From JAAZMA01 sp036720245 (lineage in GTDB: Bacteria; Bacillota; Clostridia; Tissierellales; Tepidimicrobiaceae): DNA of 20,518 nt. A program made the position numbers and the translations under genes. The notes under the pieces were generated by a model. The model searched no databases, was not told the origin of the DNA, and saw only the letters and a list, made by a program, of their open reading frames with translations. Within the stretch, counting starts at the first letter, position 1. Each line of letters starts with the position of its first letter. The stretch spans positions 1-20,518 of the forward strand of contig DAIMNI010000041.1 in NCBI GenBank assembly GCA_036720245.1, given 5' to 3'. This document shows, piece after piece, positions 8,118 through 15,409 of the stretch.

Positions 8118-8729
8118 TTATAAATTCTCCTTTATATGGGAGGTATCATTTAATAATTTTAGTACCTTATTATATTCTCTAAATTCAATAATACTCAATC
8201 CTACATTATCTATTGTTAGATTTTTAAAATATGCTAAATCCATATTTAATAAACCTAATATCATAGTCTTTAATGTTACTCCATGAGAAACAATTAAAAT
8301 ATTTTCATCCTCGCTATGTACTATTGCGTTTAAAGAGTTAATGGCTCTTTCTTGAACCTCATATAGAGTTTCTGCTCCCTGAATTTTTAGCTTTTCGGGT
8401 TCTTTTCTCCATAAATATATTTCATCTCTATACTCACGATTCATTATATTATTAGATAAACCTTCCCATATTCCAAAATTAATTTCCCTAAAGCTTTTAG
8501 TATAAACTGGTTCTATTTTAATATAATCTCCAATTATTTTAGCAGTATCATAAGCCCTTTTTAAATCAGAGGAATATATCTTATTTATATTTTCATCCAT
8601 CAATCTTTTTCCTACTAATTTAGCCTGTTGTATTCCTTTTTTGGTTAATGGTATATCTTTTTGCCCTTGGATTTTTTTTAAAATATTCCACTCCGATTCT
8701 CCATGTCTTATTAAATATATTTTTTTCAT
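8118..8729 (-). CDS. Histidine phosphatase family protein (phosphoglycerate mutase-like)
   Basis: This 203-residue enzyme is from the histidine phosphatase superfamily, branch 1. The phosphohistidine motif RHGE is at 8-11 (LIRHGESEWN), R58 follows in SSDLKRAYDTA, the acid E82 is in SFREINFGIWEG, and the second histidine H149 is in IVSHGVTLK. Length and motif spacing match cytosolic phosphatases such as PhoE or CobC-like proteins. No cobalamin genes are nearby, so a CobC role is not supported. The ATG has an AGGAGG ribosome-binding site. It is the first gene after an extended -10 promoter and is joined to the HI0933 flavoprotein. The substrate is unknown. Confidence 0.92.
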   Translation of the reverse strand: MKKIYLIRHGESEWNILKKIQGQKDIPLTKKGIQQAKLVGKRLMDENINKIYSSDLKRAYDTAKIIGDYIKIEPVYTKSFREINFGIWEGLSNNIMNREYRDEIYLWRKEPEKLKIQGAETLYEVQERAINSLNAIVHSEDENILIVSHGVTLKTMILGLLNMDLAYFKNLTIDNVGLSIIEFREYNKVLKLLNDTSHIKENL

Positions 8730-8761
8730 AATTCCTCCTATATTTTTGATTTATAAAATAT

Positions 8762-8770
8762 ATTATATCA
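8762..8770 (-). promoter_or_regulatory. Extended -10 promoter upstream of the histidine phosphatase gene
   Basis: The minus strand reads TGATATAAT, a TGn extension plus a consensus -10, about 32 bases before the phosphatase start. No good -35 box is seen at the expected distance, which fits an extended -10 promoter. Confidence 0.6.
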
Positions 8771-8788
8771 GATTTTAGAAAAAAATAT

Positions 8789-8822
8789 ATATTATCAATT
8801 ATGATAATATTTGTTATGATAA
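8789..8822. promoter_or_regulatory. Inverted and direct repeats, possible operator
   Basis: Arms ATATTATCA (8789-8797) and TGATAATAT (8802-8810) form a 9-bp inverted repeat with a 4-base centre. The half-site TTATGATAA occurs at 8799-8807 and again at 8814-8822, 15 bases apart. They sit just upstream of the extended -10 promoter. The cognate regulator is not known. Confidence 0.35.
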
Positions 8823-8874
8823 ATAATAAAAAAGATTAAACTGTATAAACAACAGTTTAATCTTTTTTATTATT
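8822..8874 (-). terminator. Long perfect hairpin terminator after the RpiR gene
   Basis: Perfect 23-bp arms at 8822-8844 and 8852-8874 enclose a 7-base loop (8845-8851). On the minus strand the 3' arm ends in UCUUUUUUAUUAUU. The RpiR stop codon (8857-8859) lies inside the stem, so the last codons of the gene double as terminator. The A-rich other side could also stop plus-strand transcription. Confidence 0.85.
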
Positions 8875-9729
8875 GGTGGTATATACATTATGTTTTTTCC
8901 ATATATATTCTAGATCCTCAAAATTAGAGGTTATATCTTCTTTTTTCTCCATGCCAAGGGCAACTATAAACCCATTAATTAAGCTCATAGGTGCTACTAA
9001 AGAGTCTACAAAGGATAGCATATTGCTACTAGCTATTAAAGTTGCATCTGCATATTGTGCTGCTGGAGATAATAAACTATCTGTTATACCTATTATTTTA
9101 CATCCTTTTTCTTTCCCGTAATCTAAAGCTTCTAAAGTCCTTTTTGAATACCTTGGGTAAGAAATTCCTATTATTACATCATTTTCATTTCCCTTTAGTA
9201 GCTGTTCGAAAACGTCATTTGGGCCTGTGTTTATAAGCTTAACATCATCTAATAAGAAGGTTAAATAAAAAGCTAAATATCCCGCTAAAAAAGAGGATGA
9301 TCTTAAACCTATGATATAGACTGTATCAGCCTCTAAAGTCATCTTCACTGCATTCTCAAAGTCATCATAGTCCATTTCATTAAAAGTTCTTTCCATATTA
9401 TCTATATCTTTTTTTACTACCTGTTTTAAGACATTTTCATAATCAGTAAAATCATTGCTTAGTGAAATTCTTTGGACTGTTGTCAATTTATTTTTGATTA
9501 ATTCTTGTAATTCTTTTTGTAATTCCCTATATCCATCAAAACCTAGTGTATTAGCAAAACGAACTACTGTAGATTCACTAACCCCAACAGTTTCACCTAA
9601 TGCTAAAGCTGTCATAAAAGCAGCCTTATCATAGTGATCTAAAATAAATTCTGCAATTAATTTTTGTCCCTTACTTAAACTATTAAAATTATTTTGAATA
9701 ACTTTAATAAGATCCACATGCTTCTCCAT
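8857..9729 (-). CDS. MurR/RpiR family transcriptional regulator
   Basis: About 290 residues, with an N-terminal helix-turn-helix of the RpiR type (LALGETVGVSESTVVRFANT, followed by GFDGYRELQ) and a C-terminal SIS domain (VYIIGLRSSSFLAGYLAFYL, later IIGISYPRYSKRTLEAL and IIGITDSLLSPAA). SIS domains usually sense phosphosugars. I chose the ATG at 9729 because AGGA lies 8 bases upstream; an in-frame ATG at 9744 would add five residues. The start overlaps the 3' end of korC by about 26 bases, so it is the fifth gene of the kor operon. That context suggests control of 2-oxoacid oxidation or feedback on its own operon, which is inference. The ligand is unknown, and no sugar-metabolism gene is adjacent. 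Confidence 0.9.
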   Translation of the reverse strand: MEKHVDLIKVIQNNFNSLSKGQKLIAEFILDHYDKAAFMTALALGETVGVSESTVVRFANTLGFDGYRELQKELQELIKNKLTTVQRISLSNDFTDYENVLKQVVKKDIDNMERTFNEMDYDDFENAVKMTLEADTVYIIGLRSSSFLAGYLAFYLTFLLDDVKLINTGPNDVFEQLLKGNENDVIIGISYPRYSKRTLEALDYGKEKGCKIIGITDSLLSPAAQYADATLIASSNMLSFVDSLVAPMSLINGFIVALGMEKKEDITSNFEDLEYIWKKHNVYTTNNKKD

Positions 9730-10276
9730 AAGAGCCGTCCTCATGTTCTAAAATCAATTTAAAACCTAATTCAAGGGCTTTTTTATTAAGTTCTTCTGTT
9801 CCTCTTGGCACTCTATCTAAAACAGCTTTTTCTAAGGATTCTTTACTTACTATTTTAGTTAGTTCATAAATAGTTCCTAGGGCTATTATATTTGCAACCA
9901 TAGGTTTTTTTAAATCTTCATGAGCTGTTTCTAAAATAGGAATAGAGTATACCTTAATATCATTTCTATTAATTGGACTCTTAATGCTTTTATCTAGAAT
10001 TAATGTACCACCTGGTTTTAGTGTATCAATATATTTGTCATAAGCTTTTTCGGTTAAAGATAAAAGCATATCACATTTGTTGACCTTTGGATAATTTATA
10101 ATATCCTCAGATATTATAACTTCTGCTTTACTAGCTCCTCCCCTAGCTTCTGGCCCATAGGATTGAGATTGAACAACATTTTTGCCATCATGAAGAGCTG
10201 CATCAGCCAAAATAATTCCTGCCAAAATTAAACCTTGCCCACCTGAACCACTTAATCTTAATTCTTGTCGTTTCAT
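9704..10276 (-). CDS. korC: 2-oxoacid:ferredoxin oxidoreductase, gamma subunit
   Basis: This 190-residue protein is the gamma subunit of a 2-oxoacid:acceptor oxidoreductase, probably the 2-oxoglutarate type. The family start RLSGSGGQGLILAGIILADA is followed by SQSYGPEARGGASKAEVIIS, both characteristic of this domain. It helps form the CoA-dependent, ferredoxin-reducing complex that makes acyl-CoA and CO2 from a 2-oxoacid. The ATG has a GGGAGGGG ribosome-binding site and follows korB by 12 bases. Its 3' end overlaps the RpiR gene. Confidence 0.93.
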   Translation of the reverse strand: MKRQELRLSGSGGQGLILAGIILADAALHDGKNVVQSQSYGPEARGGASKAEVIISEDIINYPKVNKCDMLLSLTEKAYDKYIDTLKPGGTLILDKSIKSPINRNDIKVYSIPILETAHEDLKKPMVANIIALGTIYELTKIVSKESLEKAVLDRVPRGTEELNKKALELGFKLILEHEDGSYGEACGSY

Positions 10277-10288
10277 AACTACCCCTCC

Positions 10289-11098
10289 CTAAAAGGATTT
10301 AATGATTTTTTCATATTCCTTTACATATTCTGCTCTTTCACTCTTATACAATTCACCTACTACTAATTTATCTTTTCGCATTTCCTCTGGCAATTTATCG
10401 TAAGCAGCCTTATTAATAGCATTATCCTTTAAATAAGTAATCATATCTACTGCATCGCCCTTTTTGTTCTTTCTACCATAATAAGTAGGACATATAGTTA
10501 ATACTTCCACAAATGAAAATCCTTTGTTTTTAATTCCGTTTTCCACTTGCTTAATAATCATATTTGCACCATATATAGTTGATCTACTTACATATGTTGC
10601 TCCTGCTGCTTGAGCCAAATTACATAAATCAAAATTAGCATCTATATTTCCATAGGGGGCTGTAGTTCCCTTATCTCCTGTAGGAGTAGTGGGTGAATAT
10701 TGTCCTCCTGTCATTCCATAAATATTATTATTAAATACAACAGTAGTAATATCAATATTTCTTCTTGCAGCATGAATTAAATGATTACCACCTATTGCTG
10801 CAGAATCTCCGTCTCCAGTGATTACTATTACATGCAACTTTGGATTTGCAAATTTTATACCTGTAGCAAATGCCAATGCTCTACCATGAGTTGTATGTAT
10901 AGTATTGAAATCTAAATAACCTGAAGCCCTAGAAGAACATCCAATTCCCGATACAATACATACATCATCTTGATTAAGTCCAAGATTATCTATGGCTTTG
11001 ACTATAGATCTTGTAACAATTCCATTTCCACATCCTGGGCACCATATATGAGGTAAAAAATTCGTCCTATAATACTTTTCTACTAATTCACTTGGCAT
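10289..11098 (-). CDS. korB: 2-oxoacid:ferredoxin oxidoreductase, beta subunit (thiamine-PP binding)
   Basis: This 269-residue protein is the catalytic thiamine pyrophosphate subunit. It shows CPGCG (C20, C23) near the N-terminus and the TPP/Mg site GDGDSAAIGG from about residue 95, with NNN at 123-125 in VVFNNNIYGMTGGQYSPTTP. The SPTTPTG segment is typical of 2-oxoglutarate and branched-chain KOR beta subunits rather than of pyruvate:ferredoxin oxidoreductase. The start is one base after korA ends. Whether the substrate is 2-oxoglutarate or 2-oxoisovalerate cannot be settled by reading alone, and I favour 2-oxoglutarate from the four-gene D-A-B-C arrangement. Confidence 0.94.
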   Translation of the reverse strand: MPSELVEKYYRTNFLPHIWCPGCGNGIVTRSIVKAIDNLGLNQDDVCIVSGIGCSSRASGYLDFNTIHTTHGRALAFATGIKFANPKLHVIVITGDGDSAAIGGNHLIHAARRNIDITTVVFNNNIYGMTGGQYSPTTPTGDKGTTAPYGNIDANFDLCNLAQAAGATYVSRSTIYGANMIIKQVENGIKNKGFSFVEVLTICPTYYGRKNKKGDAVDMITYLKDNAINKAAYDKLPEEMRKDKLVVGELYKSERAEYVKEYEKIIKSF

Positions 11099-11099
11099 T

Positions 11100-12236
11100 T
11101 TAATCCTCCTTAATAAAAGAAATGATTTCTTCGGGGGTTATTAACTCCCCATGAACTCGATTATACTTATCTACTTTTGTAAATTTACCTGCAATTCTAT
11201 CTACTTCTAAATAATATTGTCCCATATTCATCTCTATTACAGAAATTCTTTTTGCCATTTTCCCTATTTTCTCTATTTGCTTTTGGGCAATTGGCCATAT
11301 TGTAATTGGCCTAAACATTCCAACTTTCATGCCTTCTTCTCTTAAAGCATCTACAGCAGATTTCGCAGATCTAGCTGTTGAACCATAAGCTACTATTATT
11401 TCCTCTGCATCTTCTAAATGATATTCTTCATATTCTACAATATCATCCATATTATTTTCAATTTTATTTACCAAATGATTAGTTAGATTTTCTGCTATAT
11501 TTGAATTAGTAGTTGGAAATCCAGTTTCATTGTGCACTAGACCAGTTACATGAAATCTATATCCTTCCCCAAAGCTTGCCATTTCTGGTACTATATCTCC
11601 ATCATTAATTTTATATGGTAGATATTCATCTGCACCTACACTTGGTTTTTTCCTATTATATATTTCTATTTCATCTGCATTTGGCATTTCAACTTTTTCT
11701 CTCATATGTCCAATTACTTCATCCATTAAAAGTATAACAGGTGTTCTATATTTTTCTGCTAAATTAAAAGCCTTAATAGTTGTGGTATATATTTCTTTTA
11801 CAGTAGATGGATACAATGCAATAATGGAATGGTCTCCATGAGTACCCCATCTAGCTTGCATTATATCCCCTTGGGCTGGTGATGTAGGTAGACCTGTACT
11901 TGGGCCCCCTCTTTGAACATTTACTATTACACAAGGCACCTCGGTTATAATTGCATATCCTATACCCTCTTGTTTAAGTGAAAATCCTGGCCCAGAAGTT
12001 GCTGTCATTGATTTTAAACCTGTTAAAGAGGCTCCTATAACAGCAGATATACTTGCAATCTCATCTTCCATTTGAACAAACTTCCCGCCAATTTTTGGTA
12101 GCATGGCAGCTGATAGTTCTGCAATCTCTGTAGAAGGAGTAATAGGATAACCTGCATAAAATCTCATACCAGCTGCAATAGCTCCTTCTACACAAGCCTC
12201 ATTTCCTTGCATTAATTTGATATCTTTTTCTGCCAT
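11100..12236 (-). CDS. korA: 2-oxoacid:ferredoxin oxidoreductase, alpha subunit
   Basis: This 378-residue alpha subunit carries the pyrimidine-binding and transketolase C-terminal-like domains. The signature AGYPITPSTEIAE is near residue 28, followed by QMEDEIASISAVIGAS, TATSGPGFSLKQEG and VQRGGPSTGLPTSPAQGD. The gamma domain is a separate gene (korC), so this is the split form, not the fused alpha-gamma form. The start is one base after the korD stop, and its ribosome-binding site lies within the end of korD. With korB, korC and korD it forms the full four-subunit complex reducing ferredoxin. Confidence 0.95.
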   Translation of the reverse strand: MAEKDIKLMQGNEACVEGAIAAGMRFYAGYPITPSTEIAELSAAMLPKIGGKFVQMEDEIASISAVIGASLTGLKSMTATSGPGFSLKQEGIGYAIITEVPCVIVNVQRGGPSTGLPTSPAQGDIMQARWGTHGDHSIIALYPSTVKEIYTTTIKAFNLAEKYRTPVILLMDEVIGHMREKVEMPNADEIEIYNRKKPSVGADEYLPYKINDGDIVPEMASFGEGYRFHVTGLVHNETGFPTTNSNIAENLTNHLVNKIENNMDDIVEYEEYHLEDAEEIIVAYGSTARSAKSAVDALREEGMKVGMFRPITIWPIAQKQIEKIGKMAKRISVIEMNMGQYYLEVDRIAGKFTKVDKYNRVHGELITPEEIISFIKED

Positions 12237-12237
12237 T

Positions 12238-12438
12238 TTACTTCCCTCCTAAATAGATAGCATAATCGGGGCATCTTAATTCACATTGACCACATTGAAT
12301 ACATGCATCCCTATCTTTTATTACTATTTTTTCATTTTCTAAAGCTAAAACATTTTTAGGACAAAAGGCCACACATATTCCACAGCCTTTACATAATTCT
12401 TTTTCCACATAAAGCGTCTTTAGAGTTTTTTGTGCCAA
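12238..12438 (-). CDS. korD: 2-oxoacid:ferredoxin oxidoreductase, delta (ferredoxin) subunit
   Basis: This small two-cluster ferredoxin subunit has CKGCGICVAFCP and CIQCGQCELRCP, each binding one [4Fe-4S] cluster, and passes electrons from the TPP centre to free ferredoxin. The best start is a TTG at 12438, giving 66 residues beginning MAQKTLKTLYVEK. A GGGGG ribosome-binding site lies about 8 bases upstream. A longer in-frame extension begins with an ATG at 12501, but it would cover the -10 box of a good promoter and adds a non-conserved leader, so I reject it. korD is first in the operon. Confidence 0.9.
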   Translation of the reverse strand: MAQKTLKTLYVEKELCKGCGICVAFCPKNVLALENEKIVIKDRDACIQCGQCELRCPDYAIYLGGK

Positions 12439-12472
12439 AACTACTTCCCCCTTTGTGTTATTTTCTACTTTA

Positions 12473-12501
12473 ATAATAACAAAGATAATTGTATTATGCA
12501 A
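12473..12501 (-). promoter_or_regulatory. Sigma-A promoter of the kor operon
   Basis: The minus strand has TTGCAT (12501-12496), a 17-base spacer and TATTAT (12478-12473). The predicted transcript start is near 12466, leaving a leader of about 28 bases that includes the ribosome-binding site for the TTG start of korD. Confidence 0.7.
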
Positions 12502-12531
12502 GATTTATTTCATTTTTTTAGTAAACTTCCC

Positions 12532-12545
12532 AAACTTGCAAGTTT
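12532..12545. promoter_or_regulatory. 14-bp palindrome upstream of the kor promoter
   Basis: AAACTTGCAAGTTT is a perfect palindrome whose near edge lies 30 bases upstream of the -35 box. A half-site AAACTT repeats at 12523-12528. The position suits an activator or regulator binding site. The RpiR-type regulator encoded last in this operon is one candidate, by context only. Confidence 0.4.
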
Positions 12546-12560
12546 TGTTTCATTTGTTGC

Positions 12561-12588
12561 AAAAAAAACAAGCCCGAAGGCTTGCTTT
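12561..12588 (-). terminator. UUCG-loop intrinsic terminator after the carboxyltransferase gene
   Basis: On the minus strand GCAAGCC, the tetraloop UUCG and GGCUUG are followed by eight U residues. With flanking A-U pairs the stem reaches about 10 bp and overlaps the stop codon (12587-12589). It is one of the strongest terminators in the window and isolates the kor operon. Confidence 0.93.
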
Positions 12589-13984
12589 AAATGGGATAGG
12601 TTTTAAACTCTTCATTTAACAAATTATTATCTATTTTATACTTTTCTGCCTGTCTATATTTAAAATAATCGATAGATACTTGTGGAAACAATGCATAAGT
12701 TAATACATCTTCATCCTGTTCTATATATTCCTTTATTTCATCTCTTAATTTATCTAGTTCAGGCTCCATTAAATCTGCTGGTCTGCCAGTATATACCTCT
12801 TCATCACCTATTATTTTTTGTTTTATTTCATCTTTTATTGGAACTGTAGGTTTTCCATATAATCCTGCAACATAATTTTTAGCTTCTTTAGGAACCATCT
12901 TGTATCTTTCTCCTAATAATACATTAAACACTGCTGTAGTCCCTACCATTTGGCTCATAGGGGTAACTAGTGGTGGATAACCTAAATCTTCCCTTACCTT
13001 AGGCACTTCCTCTAATACTTCATCAAATTTATCTAGAGCCCCTTGAGCGGATAATTGGGATACTAAATTCGATAACATTCCCCCAGGCACTTGATACTTT
13101 AATGTTCTTACATCCACATTTAATAACTTAGTATTTAATAAGCCTTCCTCTATATATCTATCACGAAGTACTCTAAAGTAATCAGAGATTTCCAGCAATA
13201 GGTCCATATCTAATTCTGGATCATAGGGTGAACCTTTAAAAGAGGCAACCATAGATTCTGTAGCTGGCTGACTGGTGCCCATCCCTAAGGGAGACATAGC
13301 AGTATCTATTATATCTGCTCCAGCCTCTACAGCCTTCATATAGGTTTGATTGGCTATTCCACTAGTAAAATGTGAATGAATTTGAATTGGAATTTTTATA
13401 TTTTGTTTCAATCCTTTAACTAGTTTTTCTGCCTCATATGGTAATAGTATTCCCGACATATCTTTAATACATAGGGAATCTGCTCCCATTTTTTCAAATT
13501 CTTTAGACAAATTAATATAATATTCATTATTATGAACGGGACTAGTGGTATAAGATATAGCGACCTGTGCATGACCACCATATTTTTTAGTTGCCTCCAA
13601 GGATTTTCTAATATTCCTTGGATCATTTAATGCATCAAATATTCTAATTATATCAATTCCATTTTCAATGGACTTTTTGACAAATTCCTCTACTACATCA
13701 TCAGAATAATGTCTATATCCTAAAAGATTTTGACCTCTTAATAACATTTGTAGTTTGGTCTTTTTAAATGCCTTTCTAAGTGCTCTTAACCTTTCCCATG
13801 GATCCTCGTTTAAAAATCTTAGGCTAGCATCGAAGGTTGCCCCTCCCCATACTTCTAGAGAATGAAAGCCTACCTGATCCAATTTATCTGCTATGGGTAG
13901 CATGTCCTCTGTTTTCATTCTAGTAGCTATTAAAGATTGATGAGCGTCTCTTAATATAGTATCTGTAATCTTTACACCTGCCAT
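12587..13984 (-). CDS. oadA: Biotin-dependent carboxyltransferase subunit (oxaloacetate decarboxylase alpha / pyruvate carboxylase subunit B type)
   Basis: This 465-residue carboxyltransferase is of the OadA/PycB/transcarboxylase-5S family. The core begins ITDTILRDAHQSLIATRM, with LEVWGGATFDASLRFL, LRGQNLLGYRHYSDD, the active-site lysine segment CIKDMSGILLP and the metal-binding QIHSHFTSG (HSH). The PYC_OADA conserved domain follows. The protein ends there: no biotinyl domain with an MKM motif is present, so it needs a separate biotin carrier not encoded in this window. It moves CO2 between oxaloacetate/pyruvate and carboxybiotin. The direction (decarboxylase, carboxylase or transcarboxylase) depends on partners that are not visible. 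The ATG has an AGGAGGG ribosome-binding site 14 bases after mnmM, so these two are co-transcribed. Confidence 0.92.
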   Translation of the reverse strand: MAGVKITDTILRDAHQSLIATRMKTEDMLPIADKLDQVGFHSLEVWGGATFDASLRFLNEDPWERLRALRKAFKKTKLQMLLRGQNLLGYRHYSDDVVEEFVKKSIENGIDIIRIFDALNDPRNIRKSLEATKKYGGHAQVAISYTTSPVHNNEYYINLSKEFEKMGADSLCIKDMSGILLPYEAEKLVKGLKQNIKIPIQIHSHFTSGIANQTYMKAVEAGADIIDTAMSPLGMGTSQPATESMVASFKGSPYDPELDMDLLLEISDYFRVLRDRYIEEGLLNTKLLNVDVRTLKYQVPGGMLSNLVSQLSAQGALDKFDEVLEEVPKVREDLGYPPLVTPMSQMVGTTAVFNVLLGERYKMVPKEAKNYVAGLYGKPTVPIKDEIKQKIIGDEEVYTGRPADLMEPELDKLRDEIKEYIEQDEDVLTYALFPQVSIDYFKYRQAEKYKIDNNLLNEEFKTYPI

Positions 13985-13998
13985 TAATATCCCTCCTG

Positions 13999-14565
13999 TT
14001 ATAATTTCTCTACGCCATAAAGTATTGGCGGATTGTTTTTTTGATTTATAAAGTTAAATTTTAAAATATTAGCATACTTTTGATCTAGAGTTTTTAAATA
14101 AGTTTCTACTTTTTCTTTTTCTTCTTTCCCTCCACTATGTCCAGTATAAGAAGTAATTAATAATAATCCATTATTTTTTAGCAATTTTAATGCTTTTTCA
14201 AGGCTATTAATAGTGGTTATAGAATTAGTTTTAATGCTCTTATCCCCCCCTGGCAAATAGCCTAAATTATAAATTATAAAATTAGGTTTTCCTGATACAT
14301 ATTTATCAATGTTTTCATGACTATCCTCAATAAGTAATACCCTATTAATAAGATTTTCCTTTTCTAGTTTCTCCCTAGTGATTTTTAGTGCAATAGATTG
14401 TATATCAAAACCATAAACCTTTCCATTTTCCCCTACTAATTTTGCCAAATACAATGTGTCATTCCCATTACCTACAGTACAATCTAATGCAATATCTCCA
14501 TCTTTTATATAATTTGACATAATGTTTCTTGCAATATTTACTGAATTAAAAAAATATTTATACAT
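13999..14565 (-). CDS. mnmM: Class I SAM-dependent methyltransferase, YtqB/MnmM family (tRNA mnm5s2U methyltransferase)
   Basis: This 188-residue Rossmann methyltransferase is of the YtqB family. The SAM motif ALDCTVGNGNDTLYLA is at about 26-41, an acidic YGFDIQ loop follows, and the family motif NLGYLPGGDKSI is in the middle. YtqB of Bacillus subtilis has been shown to be MnmM, which completes mnm5s2U at the tRNA wobble position, replacing the C-terminal activity of MnmC. I infer the same role from the motif match. The older label was rRNA methylase. The ATG has a GAGGAG ribosome-binding site, and the carboxyltransferase gene follows after 14 bases. Confidence 0.85.
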   Translation of the reverse strand: MYKYFFNSVNIARNIMSNYIKDGDIALDCTVGNGNDTLYLAKLVGENGKVYGFDIQSIALKITREKLEKENLINRVLLIEDSHENIDKYVSGKPNFIIYNLGYLPGGDKSIKTNSITTINSLEKALKLLKNNGLLLITSYTGHSGGKEEKEKVETYLKTLDQKYANILKFNFINQKNNPPILYGVEKL

Positions 14566-14594
14566 GATTTTCTCCTCAATTGAATTCTATATTA

Positions 14595-14600
14595 ATTATA
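14595..14600 (-). promoter_or_regulatory. Candidate -10 box for mnmM
   Basis: A consensus TATAAT lies 30 bases before the mnmM start on the minus strand. The matching -35 (TTTATT at 17-base spacing) is weak. The position, just after the rluB terminator, fits a promoter. Confidence 0.4.
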
Positions 14601-14610
14601 AAGGATAAGT

Positions 14611-14678
14611 AAAGAAAAATAAAGGGCAATATTCAGTATTATAGCTATTTACACCACTACAATACTAAAGCCCCTTTA
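14611..14678 (-). terminator. Imperfect long hairpin and U-tract after rluB
   Basis: On the minus strand AAAGGGGC and AGUAUU (from 14678) pair with AAUACU and GCCCUUU (ending 14621), followed by AUUUUUCUUU. The stem has internal gaps and a loop of about 20 bases, so it is less certain than the others. It includes the rluB stop codon. Confidence 0.55.
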
Positions 14679-15372
14679 GATATTCTATTTCCTTCTTCGT
14701 TAAATATCTCCATTTTCCTAATTTTAAATCTCCTAATCTTAAGTCTCCAAGTCCTATCCTATTGAGTTCTATTACAGGGTGTCTAATGTATTCGCACATT
14801 TTTCTAACCTGTCTATTTCTGCCTTCGTGTATGGATATTTCTAGAATTGAAGAATCTTTACGTTTTTTTATAATCCTTATATAAGCCTTAGAAGTAATTC
14901 TACCATCTATTCTTAATCCTTTCCTAAACCTATTTAGTTTTTTAGCATTTGGAGTCCCCTCTACCTCTGCTATATATTTTTTAGGGATTTCATACTTGGG
15001 ATGAGTTAATTTATAGGCTAAATCCCCATCATTAGTCATAAGTAATAAACCAGTTGTATCTTTATCTAGTCTTCCAATGGGAAAAATTCGTTCTTCTATA
15101 TCCCTAATTAAATCTAAAACAATTTTTTCATTATGCTCATCACCTAATGTAGTTACATAACTCTTTGGTTTATTTAACATGATATAAACTTTTTTATCTT
15201 CTAATTCAATTCTTTTTCCATCTACTTTAACTATATCTATTTTAGGATTTACCTGTGTTCCCAATTCATTGATTACAATATCATTTACTTTTACCCTTCC
15301 TTGTAATATCATCTGCTCTGATTTTCTTCTAGATGCAATTCCTGATTGAGCCATGTATTTTTGTAATCTCAT
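14665..15372 (-). CDS. rluB: 23S rRNA pseudouridine synthase, RluB/RsuA family
   Basis: About 235 residues, with an N-terminal S4 RNA-binding domain (MRLQKYMAQSGIASRRKSEQ, then GRVKVN) and a pseudouridine synthase domain. The catalytic aspartate is in GRLDKDTTGLLLMTNDGDLA (about D103). KKYIAEVEG and HEGRNRQVRKM are further family motifs. I place the start at the ATG at 15372, because an upstream in-frame ATG at 15381 abuts the AAAGG ribosome-binding site, and RluB proteins normally begin MRLQK. The gene follows the FAD oxidoreductase by about 37 bases without a terminator. The specific uridine modified is inferred from family only. Confidence 0.93.
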   Translation of the reverse strand: MRLQKYMAQSGIASRRKSEQMILQGRVKVNDIVINELGTQVNPKIDIVKVDGKRIELEDKKVYIMLNKPKSYVTTLGDEHNEKIVLDLIRDIEERIFPIGRLDKDTTGLLLMTNDGDLAYKLTHPKYEIPKKYIAEVEGTPNAKKLNRFRKGLRIDGRITSKAYIRIIKKRKDSSILEISIHEGRNRQVRKMCEYIRHPVIELNRIGLGDLRLGDLKLGKWRYLTKKEIEYLKGL

Positions 15373-15409
15373 TATCTTCATCCTTTCAATAATATCTCTA
15401 CTAATAATA

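Noticed and set aside
8789..8810. Fur box
   Set aside because: The half-sites are in the opposite orientation to the usual 7-1-7 Fur arrangement, so I kept only a generic operator call.
12439..12501. Longer korD start at the ATG at 12501
   Set aside because: It would overlap the kor -10 box and adds an unconserved leader. A TTG with a GGGGG ribosome-binding site fits better.
13420..13626. 68-residue minus-strand ORF
   Set aside because: It lies wholly inside the carboxyltransferase gene in another frame, without a ribosome-binding site or recognisable motif.
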